From: Lithospermum erythrorhizon
Taxonomy: Eukaryota; Streptophyta; Magnoliopsida; Boraginales; Boraginaceae
Assembly: GCA_019722365.1 (NCBI GenBank)
Contig: JADFUC010000856.1
Span: 186,001-250,000 of the forward strand
Reading direction: 5' to 3'
DNA length: 64,000 nt
Position 1 is the first letter of the stretch. The number at the start of each line of letters is the position of its first letter. The translations under genes were made by a program, and so were the position numbers. The notes under the pieces are model-generated. The model was not told the DNA's origin. It ran no database searches and saw only the letters and a program-made list of their open reading frames with translations. Positions 26,201-37,311 of the stretch are shown here, piece after piece.

Positions 26201-27925
26201 GATCAAAACACTGAAGATGGTGTGGTGGAAGTCCAATGTATTGAAGTTGAGGATATTGGAAAAAGTTGTGAGAACGATGAACATTTGGCTTCCCAGCTGA
26301 ATGGTGTGGTTGAAGTCCAATGTATTGAAGTTGAGGATACTGGACATTGTGAGAATGATGAACATTTGTCTTCCCAGCTGAATGAGAGTCTTGATTCATC
26401 TCCTTTGGGAGCAGATGATGAAGTCAAAAGTTTGAAGCTAGATGTTCAAGAGATTGAAAATGAATGTGATCGTATGATTTTGGATAGGCGAATATGCCCT
26501 TCTCCTTGCTCGTCTGATTCAGAATTGACAGTGGCTAGAAGCATTAACATATCAAGGTGTAATAGCTGTAAAGCCACAATGACAACTTCAACTTGGCCTC
26601 CTGTAATTCAGAAGTTAGCAAACGAGAGGGAAAATGTCCCACTAAGTAAACTCGAGAAGGAAACTCAAGAGACCCTTAATGATGACAGAGCACTCAAGGT
26701 CTCACAGATTCAAGAAGAAGAGTATAAAAACATGAAGGTTCACTTTGAAGAATGCATTAATGCTCACCAACATGATTATGGCAAAGGTTACCAAGAAGAT
26801 AATAAACTTACAAGTGAATATTCTCTTGGATATAGTTCTTGGGGTGGTTCAACCTCTTCTGAAGATGACTACGATATAGGGAAAAATCTTAACAGTAATC
26901 TTTCCCCTTTCAAAGATGACACCATCGAATGTCAAAACCCGTCAACAGATAGAGTTGTGAGTATTATATCTTTCAAATGTTGTTGATTTAATTATATTTA
27001 TCTGTTAATTGTTTTGTTGTTTGCACAGTTGTATATAATAAAAGTAGTATAATAAAGTTGACATTTGAAGTTTTTTAGCAGTACCTTATTGATGTTTCTT
27101 CGTGGTTAGGACCCTGAAGTGGACCCAACTTTATCGAAGCTGGACAAACTTCCGAGCAATGGCTTGAAGGTGGTTGATGGTTCTCAGGATTCACCTTCAA
27201 AATGGTTAATGGAATTTGATAATCGAAGGATGGAAATAATTGCACTTTGGGATACTTGTTCTGTGCCGTTAGTACATAGGACCTATTTCTTCTTACTCTT
27301 CAAAGGAGATCCATCAGATGCTGTCTACATGGAGGTAGAGCAAAGAAGGTTGTCATTTCTAAGGAGTACACTGAATCGATCAGCCGCTAGGCAAGCTTCT
27401 AGGTATGTGTTGATCATTGTCAACTCCTCTTACTCTCAATTTTCTTTCACTAGTTCCTTTCCTTTTTTATAAAAATAATCTATAGTGGTTTGCTACTTAC
27501 TCTTATGGAAATTTGAACCCGGGACTATATTGGTTATGGATGTGTCTCATCAATTTTTACCCTCTTTTATACAATCTATAATAATTATTGAAAACTCTTT
27601 TTAAAGGGCACTTCACCATGAGAGAGAGAAATTAAGCAGACAAATCCAGAAGAAGTTCTCTAGAGATGAAAGACGAGAAATGTACCAGAAATGGGGAATC
27701 CAATTAAAATCAAAGAAGAGAAGATTCCAGTTGTGTCTCCGCCTCTGGAGGTATTCACACGACATTCAACACATAAAGGAAAGTGCTGCTCTTGTTGCAA
27801 AACTTGTAGGATTAGTTCAACCGAGTGCGGCCCCAGAGCAAATGTTTGGACTTAGCATGCCTCAATTATCAAAAATGAGGTCTCATGGTTGGAGACGTAG
27901 TCGGCCATCTTTTAAGCTACTATAA
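23242..27925 (+). CDS. KIN7: Plant kinesin-7 motor protein with C-terminal NACK-type domain
   Basis: Twelve exons, 23242-23458, 23779-23868, 23954-24054, 24148-24261, 24350-24431, 24514-24581, 24657-24722, 24848-24972, 25081-25525, 25922-26956, 27110-27402 and 27607-27925, join without a break to 984 residues. The motor domain (about 23-345) has the P-loop GQTSSGKT (109-116), switch I NEMSSRSH (212-219), switch II DLAGSER (250-256) and [11 protein letters not shown] coiled region follows. Exon 10 encodes an acidic linker carrying the family motif EVQCIE twice. Exons 11-12 encode the conserved tail ([28 protein letters not shown]) of DUF3490-type plant kinesin-7s. It most resembles the Arabidopsis At3g51150/At5g66310 branch rather than NACK1. 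Family members move along microtubules in division or organelle positioning. Oddity: HINSSL has Ser275 where Arg or Lys is usual. Confidence 0.93.
25752..25850. repeat. 50-bp tandem duplication in kinesin intron 9
   Basis: TAAAGATAAGTAACATAA... at 25752-25800 is repeated at 25802-25850 with an exact 50-base period and almost no differences. The near identity suggests a recent duplication. It is intronic and should not affect the protein. Confidence 0.9.
26219..26383 (+). repeat. In-frame coding duplication in kinesin exon 10
   Basis: Two adjacent units of 28 and 27 codons (residues 536-563 and 564-590) both begin [12 protein letters not shown] and end with ENDEHL(A/S)SQLN. They differ by a few substitutions and a one-codon indel. 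EVQCIE is conserved once in related plant kinesin-7 tails, so this protein carries a doubled conserved motif. Confidence 0.9.
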
Positions 27926-28550
27926 CTAATAGAAAATGGTCAACTGAAACAACTTTGTGTATCATTAATATGTCAGGCAAACTTTGATGTATATATGTAC
28001 AAAATCAGGCTAGATGTGTACTTAAGAAACATCTTTAGTAGTGTTAGAGATGTATTGCTTTTGTTGTATCGTGAGATGTTCTTTCCATTTCATGGGAACC
28101 TAGAAGGCATGTAAGAGCTAGGAACGTAAGTCATGCATAAATGTCAGCCTTTTTGGCAAAATGGAGTAATTTTCATGTATAGTTAAACAATATAACTTGT
28201 TGGAGTACCATGCACATCATATAGAGTTAATAACTGTTCATTATGTTGTATGTCAATTTTTTGCTGCCTAGATAGGGAATAGTACTTCATCTGCTATGGT
28301 TGCTCAAATATTGTCACATTGAAGGTGAAAGTGTGAGGCTAGCTTCTGTTAAGCACAACTCTTGAGCATTACAGCCGTGGCTATTCTAAGCCAGGCTGGT
28401 TGCTGTAGTTGATTAGTTATCTCTTGTGTTTAGCATTATCTTTAGCTATACTTGGTAGTTATCTTTAGCAATAGTGTTCTCAGTTGATAGGATTAAGGCT
28501 GCTAGTTATGTATTTGTATCATACTATATCTCTTGTATTGAGTTTAGAGC
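27926..28550. other. Kinesin 3' flank
   Basis: This holds the presumed 3' untranslated region of the kinesin gene and short intergenic DNA before the transposon at 28.55 kb. No protein-like frame is visible. Confidence 0.5.
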
Positions 28551-29267
28551 TGTTACCGTCCTGCTCGGGTCCGTTTTTAGCGAAATCATGGATCGCCCGC
28601 TAATATACGCCAACCAAACCGGATCGGACCGATGTTTTCGCTTTTTATTTTGGGACCGAGACCGACCGATTTAGAACCGGGGCGGTAATCAAGTCCGCCG
28701 GTTCGAATCAGCGGGTAAATCGTCCGCCGGTTCGAATCAGCGGGTAACCGTCCACCCTGCCTAATTTAAAAAAATCAAGCATACCGCAGCTTCCTGCAGA
28801 AGTTACGTATCACGTAAAATGGGTTGCACGAACAAATAACAATCAACATATTGAAGAACAACAAGTCGCTAACTAGGCATCCAAAGTTCCAAACAGTTTT
28901 GTAAACATCAACAACAACAATCAACAAAACGTATCTAATGTTTGGATATCAAAAGCCCGTAACAAACTCATCATAGGCATAGCATATCAAACAGTAACGA
29001 AAGAATGCGGCACGTGCAAAAGGAAGACTGAACTCAAGAAAGTCGGGTCAATAGAAAAGGGGATTGTCCTCTGCCACCAAAATGATATATCATCAGAGGT
29101 CATCAGCTGGTTGCTCAAGCCTACAATCAGACAAAAAACAACAAAAAGAATTAGTGAATTGAACAATTACACTATTTGAAAATGAATACATAAAAACAGA
29201 AATAAAGGAATAGTTAGTTATTACAATATTTTGTCCGCGACCCTTCTTAAGTCCATACATTTCTTTC

Positions 29268-31210
29268 ACTCAATCACCTCCACAAAGTAGCATCTCAACT
29301 GTTTTAGTGTTCATAGAAGCTCTTTTAGGATCAATTATTCTTTTTCCAGCACTAAAAGTTGATTCCTGGCCATTGGGCCACATTTGAATGTAGAATGTCC
29401 TTTTGTCATTTTACTTCAGACTGATATTTGGCTTCATTACCATCCACCTCAAGTCAAAACATCAAACTTAATCCCCTTAAAGACATTTGAACGGGACCTC
29501 CTTAAGATAGTCGATCAAGATCCGAGGTCGTATTATTAATTCCATCAACGCCGGTGAATTCTTCAAAACTTTCTTTCCTTCTACCGAACCATATTCTAGA
29601 GTATATCGACGTCCTTTATTACAGGATCAGTTCATACATCTTAAATGTAGAAGAATAATTTATTTTCTTGCAATTCCTCTTTATATATTTTTGCATCATC
29701 ACCTTATTGGGGATAAGTAAGAACGGATAAACCCATGTAATGAATATCATTTTATACCTACGGCATATGGTAAAATTTAACTCCTCGTAATCTATGTCAT
29801 CATTGAACAAGAACTGGGCAGAAGCATAGGCATACGGGCAAGTAGTACCAGTAAGATACGGCATATGGCGCATATTAAGTTAACAACCGCAGTTGATAGG
29901 GCAACAATAAGCAAAGCAGGCATAGCATTAAGAAGAAGGCACCGCATAAGAAGCAATAAGCATAGGCAAAGTTATGAACAATAAGCACTGTGCAACAATA
30001 AGCACGGAAGTCATCATTGGCAACAATAAGCATAGCAACAATAAGGTGCCTCACTGAAGTCATCATAGGCAAAGAGGCACAATAAGCAAAGCAGCAAAGA
30101 CAAGAGTAGATAACAAGAAACATAGAAGCCCTGTGACCAGAAGCTCATCATATAGGCACACAAGCCAGCCAGGCAAAGACAAGAGAGGCAAATAATAAGC
30201 ATAGGCTCAGACCGGAGGTCATCCTAGGCGAGGGCAACAAAGAAGTAAGTAGCACAACACAAAGAGAGATAATCTCGCCTCAAGCTGCAACTCACTAATG
30301 ATTTTCTTAAATGCTTTGCATCTAAATGGAGTTCAACAAATACTTTACACCATTCCTAACCTTATCAATCACATGCTTAATTATATCAAGACCATCTTGA
30401 ACTAGCAAGTTCAAGATGTGTGCACAACACCGTACATGAAATAGTTGACCATCAAGGGGCAGGTTCAATCTATTGGTAAAATCAGATTTCAACCTAGCAA
30501 TGCAGTTATCATTAGCACTTGCATTATCCACAGAAATTGATACTACTTTCTCCCTTATATTCCAATTGTCTATCACCCTTATCAACTCTCTAGCTATAAC
30601 TTCTCCAGAATGAGGTGGTGGTACATTAGTAAATGCTATAACTCTTTTATTAAGTTGCCATTTAGCATCAATATAATGACAAGTAACAGTCATATAACCT
30701 ATTTTTTGTTCCCCAGACCACCACAAATCAGTGGTTAAACTAATCCTATCCACATAAGACATAGCTTTTTTCAACTTAACAAGCCGTGATCATAAAAAGC
30801 CACAATCTTTCTTGACAAGAGATGTCACGATCCTAATATAATGTGGATATATCTCTCTCAAAAACTTATTAAATATAACACCTTCCATCATGTAAAATGG
30901 ACACTCTTCATGCCCTAAAATCATACGAGCAACAAGCCTCTCGACTTTTTGCATGAGATTATATTTCCCAAGTAGCTAAAGTAAAGTGGGCCTAGTATCA
31001 AGAATACTCAAAGTAATTCCTCGCCGTTGCAGTATTTTATCACCTGCTACCTATGCTCACTTCCTTTTCAAACAATTTTGTAAATGTTTCTAGCACTCAA
31101 GCCAAGCATGATACTTCTCAATCTACTACATATATAGCCCCACACCATTTGCATTTTCATTTTTTGGTACCATCAAGCAACACAACAACTACCATTTTCT
31201 TGTGGACAAT
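29268..31210 (-). pseudogene. hAT transposase pseudogene (BED zinc finger, core, dimerisation domain)
   Basis: Read on the minus strand, three family landmarks appear in order. Around 31080-31210 lie BED-finger remnants including KCKWCGAIYVV. At 30322-30775 a 150-codon open frame carries KKAMSYVDRISLTTDLW, then YMTVTCHYID, SVDNASANDN and HVRCCAHILNL, all typical of RICESLEEPER-like hAT transposases. At about 29268-29375 lies a dimerisation-domain block ESTFSAGKRIIDPKRASM. The frame is broken: a TGA lies between GFL and SRLVKLKK near 30788, more stops lie in the BED region, and the 29880-30240 segment is replaced or filled by short repeats. The element cannot make a working transposase. Confidence 0.82.
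29880..30245. repeat. Degenerate GCAACAATAAGCA-type short repeat array
   Basis: Words such as CAACAATAAGCA, CATAGGCAAAG, GAAGTCATCAT and GCATAGC recur about ten times over 360 bp with irregular spacing. It lies inside the region where the hAT transposase core should continue toward its dimerisation domain. Open frames on the minus strand here are rich in Cys, Leu and Tyr only because of the repeat. Confidence 0.65.
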
Positions 31211-31530
31211 GGATTTCTTTTGTCTAGAACCCTTACCATATGCATTCGTCTGTAGGTCATCCAAACCTCACGGCACTAGTACCACCGGTAAGTATCGACC
31301 CAAAGAAGAATATTACCATTGTCAAAATCCAAAGAAATTCCCCCAACCTCAATTCCCCCAATGATCTTATTATCATCATAATCATCCATTCGATAGGAAT
31401 CGACGGGGTTAATCTTGATAAGACATAATTAAAAACAATTAATTAACAATCACATTAAATGTTTCAAAACTGAAAGAATCGGAACAACATAATCAATTAA
31501 TCATAATTACAAATTCAAAATTGAAGTCAG

Positions 31531-31930
31531 AAACCCTAATTTAATTGAAGTCAGAAACCCTAATTTAATTGAAGTCAGAATCCCTAATTCGATTTTTATT
31601 TCATTCAAAACCCTAAGTTAATTCAAACCCCTAATTTAATTCAAAACCCTAATTTATAAATTAAAACCCCTAATTTAATTCAAAACCCTAATTTATAAAT
31701 CAAAACCCCTAATTTAATTCAAAACCCTAATTTATAAATCAAAAGTCAAAACCCCAAAATTAATTCAAATCCCTCATTTATAAATCAAAACCCTAATTCA
31801 ATTCAAAACCCCTAATCTCGAATCAAAACCCTAATTCACCCTCAAACCCCTAAGAGTCAAAACCCCTAATTCGATTCAAACCTCTAATTTTATTGAAAAC
31901 CCCTCATCATAAATCAAACCTCCTTTATTT
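31531..31930. repeat. CCCTAA-rich (telomere-motif-like) degenerate array
   Basis: About twenty copies of CCCTAA or CCCCTAA are spaced every 15-25 bases. The array starts with three near-identical 24-base units GAAGTCAGAAACCCTAATTT and continues with alternating TTTAATTCAAAACCCTAATT and TTTATAAATCAAAACCCC blocks. It lies between the BED-finger remnant and the right GC-rich end of the hAT element, that is, in what would be the transposase 5' leader on the minus strand. Confidence 0.8.
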
Positions 31931-32519
31931 TTACAAGAACGTATAAATCGAAACAAAAGCTAAGTCTAAACCGAAACAAAATTGTCTACCCCGAAACAAA
32001 ATCGCTTCTAAACAAAATAAACATGCAAAACATACTTCGAAACAAAGATAATTTGAAGCTTAATCATGATTAAAAAGCCAGATTTAGAATCAAATCGAAC
32101 CTAAATGATAAAACGTAAGTAGAAGCAAGACAGCAGGGTAATCGGCAGGAGGAAGAGGAGTGCTGAAATAACAATGTACGTAGGTTAATTTAATTTCGGG
32201 TTGCCTTTATATACCACGCTTACCGGGTCTAAACGGGTTACCGGTCCGGTGACTTAATGGTTGGGCCGGGGTCCCGAAGTCCGCACGGTCCGGTCTACCG
32301 GATAACGGTTTCAACATCAAACTCCACTGGACCGGTCTACTTCCTGGCGGACTAACGGGCTCGTAAAATCGTCCCAGCACGGGCGGTTCATGTGTAACTG
32401 CTCCAAGAACAACTCTAATTGAGTTGAGTATAAATATATCATTCAGCCCATCATTATAATTGATGAGCCACAAATCAAGTTCCATAGCCCGGGCATGGCT
32501 CTCAACCCCTCTTCCTAGA

Positions 32520-32870
32520 AGTTCTGTGCTCATTATATATAGATTAATGTTCATCAGAAAGCTACTTTTAAATTTGATCTTAATGAATATTTAAGAAGTT
32601 CAATTAGAGCCTTTTGGGAACAAAAGGGCTTTAGGAATCTTGAATAAAGACATGTTAAGTGGTATATATTAATTCTCATCATCTCAAGAGAGCGACTGAG
32701 TTTTTCTCCTATAAATACCCAACCATTTGCACTATTGTAAGATAATGCTAAAATTCTATTTGAATTATTCACTCTTCTAATAAATACTGACTTTATCATC
32801 GGAGTGACTACGATCGAATTCGGTCGTGGTCTAGGTACCTGAGGATACCGACGCTCTGACCACCCCGAAT
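32520..32870 (+). mobile_element. Probable 3' portion of a gypsy LTR
   Basis: A CTATAAATACCCAACC promoter-like box near 32710 is followed by GACTTTATCATCGGAGTGAC near 32789, a pattern typical of the U5 region of plant gypsy LTRs. Gag-like sequence follows in the same orientation about 1 kb downstream. The start of the LTR and a primer-binding site could not be fixed. Confidence 0.45.
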
Positions 32871-33599
32871 TCATCTCGACCCCTTCGATTTAATGACACG
32901 AGAAGTACTTACAAGTATCTGAGTTGGGGCATTGTAGCACGGAGTGCCCTCATACGGGCACGAACATCCAGACCAAGCTCGCCTCATACTCGAGACAAGG
33001 TTGGGCGTAAACCTCGGTACAAGACACTGGGCAAAGCAGCAGCCCATCTCCGAAGCAGGCCTCGCCGTCCAAGTCCACTCACGAAGATGCGCATCAGAGA
33101 AAAGACCGTAGTCCCACACCAAGAGTGACTTAAAAAACCCAAAGATCAAGCGCCTGGCCTCTGGGGAACCATCATTCCTCGACATGCATCAAATCGCCAG
33201 CGATTCGGCATAGCCCCGTGAACGGCGACTACGCCCTAACCCGAAAATATGCGAACGGTCACATCGCCACCACGGGTCTAAGAATGCGAATCACGACCCT
33301 CACAAACACATCGAAAGGCTTGGAGTCACTCCAATGACTCGCACACCAGGCACCCAAGCCACAAGTACGGATACAACCTCACCTCCTCGTACCACTCCGG
33401 AAGTCCCCGCAGTGGAAAACCGACCGGGCCACAGCGGGTAAGTAGAACGTAGTCAATCCGAAACAAATTCTGGCCAGTGGACAACCGTATAGTAGCTCAC
33501 GCTTTGATTCAGGCAAAATGATCGGGACATTCGCACTGCCAAACACGACAATCGGTGGCAAAAGCCAGCCGCCGACTTTAAGAACAAGTTGATTTAGCT

Positions 33600-34218
33600 G
33601 GAATGCTCTCTTGAAAGATATTACACTGCCGAGGCTCAAAGTAAACATACCACGCCTTGGTACCATTTTCCTCGAGGTCGAGGTACGCCAAGACGCTGCA
33701 GGTTCGTGGACGCCGATGCTCAAGACGCTTAACGGATTCGAGATCCTAGCAACCACCTCGGCCCGACCTATCCTTCGGGCAACGACGACGAGGCGCTACG
33801 GCATTCCTCGCCAGCCTATCAGACAAAACAATAAGCCGTTCCACAAGCTACCGCCCAATTCCATGATAATGGGCGTAACGTCAGATTTGTTCATGGATAA
33901 GTTCGGGGCATCTATCGCGCCGATGAGGAATTTAACGAAAACTGGGAGATGTCGAGGAGCAGCAACTAGATTCGAGGAGTTCAAGTAAAAATATACCCCG
34001 CCGCTAACGAGAAGGTGACCATGATATCCTTTTTTCACGGGTTGAGATACGGACCCCTCAAGGAAAAACTGGTTTTAGAACCACCTAATACTCGCAATGA
34101 GCTGTCGAAATTGGTGATTCAATACATCAGGCTGGAAGAAGTCAAGATACTTTCGGAGGAGATGGCCGACATCGAAATAGGAGTAGAAAGAAGCAAGAAT
34201 GAAAGTGGACCACACTGA
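33600..34218 (+). pseudogene. Gypsy retrotransposon gag remnant
   Basis: Frames at 33611-33988 and 34015-34218 carry gag landmarks of plant gypsy elements: KPFHKLPPNSM (compare the usual W...LPPNSI), then MISFFHGLRYGPLKEKLV followed by LVIQYIRLEE. Frame changes and stops separate the blocks. The composition is more GC-rich than the flanks. A minus-strand frame over the same bases (33379-33756) is a shadow. Confidence 0.7.
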
Positions 34219-34844
34219 TCCTCAAAAGGACTCATGGTAGTGATCTTAGAAACCCAAGGATAAAGAGCTCCTTCAAAAGACAACGAAGCAGGCCCCTCGC
34301 ATGTAGGGAGGGACGAATCAAAAACCCTGTGAACTCCATGTTTAATAACTACACCCCTCTCTCAACAACTACGGGAAGCCGTGTATCCCAAGTGTAGATA
34401 AAAGATTAATCTCGACCCTTTAAGATCAAAGCCCTCCTAACCGGCCGGATCAAGTATTAAATATCAGCAAAGACCATGGACACGACACTCCATTTAACGT
34501 CGTGTCCTAAAGACAAAAATCGAGATCGATTGGGAGAGACAACCGCGAATTCGTGAAAGGCGATCAGGGAGGGTCTCCACGAAGACCAAGGGAATTATCG
34601 CCTAGGTAGAACCCTAGGCAGAGACAAGGGGGCAATATGGACTTGTCATCAAGGATCACAGGAAGGATAAATACCATCTCAGAGAAATAGCCGAGTGGTG
34701 ACATCTAACGCGGCGAGGGAGATATTGGCAAGCTCAAATAGATGCCTTGCCTCATGGCTACCATCGACAAGGAACCCATCGCCTTCTCGACAAATAGCCA
34801 AGAAGCCTGAGTCGCCACGATGACCCCTAAAGGATCGCCTCTAT

Positions 34845-35200
34845 AATAGCTAATTTGTGGTAAAGACGGATGCTATGGATACAGGAAGTTCGGCGGATAT
34901 ACTGTACCTCCAAGCTTATGATCGGTTAGGCCTCCCACGGAAACACTTGAAGCCCTTGTCCACCCCCCTTACAAGGTTCACGGAACACTCAGTGTACCCG
35001 ACGGGAATAGTCGAGCTGGATCTCACGGCAGTGCAGGTTCCCCCACGGCCTGCCATAATCACCGAGTTTCTCTTCACAAGGTCGACATCTCGACCCTCCT
35101 ACAACGGGTCGATGTGGCGACCTTGGCTGGACGCAGACCGAGAGTCATTGTCTTTCCACTACACTTGAAGATGAAATTTCCTACTAGCTGAGGATCAGAG
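34845..35200 (+). pseudogene. Gypsy retrotransposon protease remnant
   Basis: The frame at 34857-35168 contains the aspartic-protease motif DTGSSADILY, then LTRFTEHSVYPTGIVEL. A slightly shifted continuation reads SYNGSMWRPWL and, in another frame, LKMKFPTS. These are the usual protease-to-RT linker landmarks (YNxIxGRPWL ... LKFPT) of plant gypsy elements. At least one frameshift and a stop near 35190 disable it. Confidence 0.75.
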
Positions 35201-35369
35201 GCCATAGATACCGTATAAGTGCTCGGTACGCTACCAACTTTCCATACCACAAGGGATGTGTTTAAAAGATCCACCTCAACAAAAGAGGGATCGGTAGTGG
35301 TCGAGCCTTCTGAACCAAGAGGTACGCCACGAGACAACGATCCCAGAAAGTGGAGAAGCGAGAAGAGGC

Positions 35370-36790
35370 TTAACCCCACAAAGACTGGAGAGTTGGGGAG
35401 TCAGCGGATCTATAAAATCAAGTATCGATCGGATGGACAGATTGAGCGGTATAAAGCTCGGTTGGTTGTGTTCGGGAATCATCAAGTCGAAGGCATTGAT
35501 TATTCAGATACATTTGCTCCGGTTGCAAAATGGCGATGGCCCGACATTTCACTGCTGCACTGCGAAAGACCGGAATTACATCGATGGACGTGACATAATG
35601 CTTTTTTGCATCGACTCAAGGAAGAAGTTTATACGCGCATCCTCAAGCCCGGTAGCGGCCGAATGTCGGGCGCTGGGTTTGGCCGCCAGAATCGTCAGGA
35701 TGGCTCAAGCAAGCTCGCTGGGCTGGCTCATAAATTGGCGTAGCCAGGTAAATATGGTTTTCTGCAGCCTTTATTTCCCGATTATTCCCTCGTTTACTTA
35801 CCGTCATCGAGTCCGTTGAATGTTTTGGTATATGGACAATCTAATTATTTCGCACACCGAAACAACTTCACATCTTCAAGCAATATCTCGAAAGCACTTG
35901 TTTTAAAAAATGAAGGACGGGGTAAGCTGAGATATTTTTTTGTATCGGCAAGACAAGACCGGGTTGTATTTTTCTCCTCACAATGAAGTACGCTTTTGGA
36001 TATTATTTCTAATCCCGACTACTGGGACAAAACGATCGCGTTCTCTTACGGGAGCAGACCATCGACTCTCGGTGCTACTACCAGCCCCGCCTCCCTCGCC
36101 GATGCGGTAAATATCGCCCCGGTAGGCCGACCGTCAGATTTTGGCTTTTACTCGAATCGATTTATAGTTTTTCGTGCATGTTTTGTCTTCGCTTACGTGC
36201 AATCAAGGAAGATCATCGTGTTGTTCTCATGGGGTTGGTTCGACATCTCAAAGTGGTCCCGGGCGGTGCGTATCGTCATGCGAATCGCGATCCGCAATTT
36301 ATCGGGATTTCGGAGCGACTCGGGGATTGGAAAGAATCATGTCCTCTTTGACGAGACGATCGGTTACGGGTGGATTACCTATCTGGTTCTTCACCCATTT
36401 CCATGGAAGTCGCTAAACAGATACGGTATCTCTTCCTGCCCGTCGAGTATCGAGCTTTAGCTAAGGCGACGCCATGAAAGCTAAACGCGAAGCGAAAGGT
36501 TTGCTAAGCAGATGAAGCGTCAGAAAGATGTTCTGGCGTGTGAGCACCGCGATACCAACAATAAGTAGATTTGGCCAGAATCCAAGAGTACTACGAAGCT
36601 TCTAAAATATCGAAGTGGATTGTCATTTTGTACGATGTATCATGAATGGACTATATCTACGCCTCTACGACGACCAGCCTACGATTTGTTCACTAAACCA
36701 CCGGACGCATGTAAGCAGCGCTCGAAAGAGGTTCTGCTGCTTCGAAAGATTCACAATTTGTACGCGCCAACTTGAGGCATGCCACAATAA
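35370..36790 (+). pseudogene. Ty1/copia RT-RNase H remnant joined to the gypsy fragment
   Basis: From about 35390 the translation switches to copia-type reverse transcriptase: [20 protein letters not shown] then [16 protein letters not shown]. Further downstream, in several frames, are LFLYRQDKTGLYFSPHNEV-like sequence near 35930 and, at 36600-36790, EVDCHFVR and IHNLYAPT before a stop. The last two are landmarks of the RNase H end and extreme C-terminus of copia polyproteins. Many stops and frame shifts break it, and parts such as the YVDD region are degraded to YMDN near 35832. Confidence 0.72.
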
Positions 36791-37050
36791 GATATTATTA
36801 AGATTAATTATTATTATTACCATATTGTTTTAGTAATAACTTGAGTACTAAGTTACTATTATTACCATAAGTATTTGATATTATACCTATAAATACGAGC
36901 TAGCTATTCATATATTTAATTCCAGCTTTATTCAATATAATTTACATTACTTTATCATTCTTTATCGAAAAGTTTTATCTATCCTTATGTAAGACAGTAT
37001 GAGCATGATTTTATGCTTCTCTTTGAAAGATTTCTTCAGCATCAATAAAA
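36780..37050 (+). mobile_element. Probable copia 3' LTR fragment
   Basis: Immediately after the copia C-terminal remnant is AT-rich non-coding DNA with a CCTATAAATACGAGC promoter-like box near 36886. It fits the position of a 3' LTR. The start TGCCACAATAAGATATTATT near 36780 is plausible, but neither the LTR end nor a second copy was found. Confidence 0.4.
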
Positions 37051-37311
37051 GTGATGTATGTTTTGACAGAAAAAGACTTTTGGAAGTAAGTTTTTTTGTA
37101 CTCTAAACTAATGTATTTCAGCTGTAGAATCACATTTGTGTATGAGAAGTACTTCATGCCCCTCGTTCTAAAAAGTCGACAAGGTCATTCGTAGTGATAC
37201 AGAATTAGTATTTATTCGCTTTCAAATATATCTATTCATAAATCTACTGCTAATAAGCCATATACTTTTGATTCAGTAGGTATTACACAGTGAATTCAGT
37301 GTCCATTCTTT

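Larger units (their letters stand above)
28552..32410 (-). mobile_element. Decayed hAT-superfamily DNA transposon (approximate limits)
   Basis: A broken hAT transposase on the minus strand is flanked at both sides by GC-rich, CCGG-rich subterminal segments (28555-28760 and 32215-32405) that contrast with the AT-rich surroundings. The left segment contains a 26-bp duplication, GTCCGCCGGTTCGAATCAGC..., at 28693-28718 and 28722-28747. Such GC-rich subterminal repeats are usual transposase-binding regions in hAT elements. I could not identify clean terminal inverted repeats or an 8-bp target duplication, so the ends are estimates. Confidence 0.6.

Noticed and set aside
26114..26427. Three overlapping minus-strand frames
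   Set aside because: They are shadows of kinesin exon 10, and their similarity to each other reflects the coding duplication.
29875..30202. Cys/Leu-rich minus-strand frames that look membrane-like
   Set aside because: Composition is imposed by the GCAACAATAAGCA repeats, and no start context or homologue is apparent.
31531..31930. True telomere or subtelomere
   Set aside because: The motif copies are separated by AT-rich spacers and embedded in a transposon, with genes on both sides.
33379..34038. Minus-strand frames of 80-125 codons
   Set aside because: The plus strand carries recognisable gypsy gag sequence; the opposite frames are GC-content shadows.
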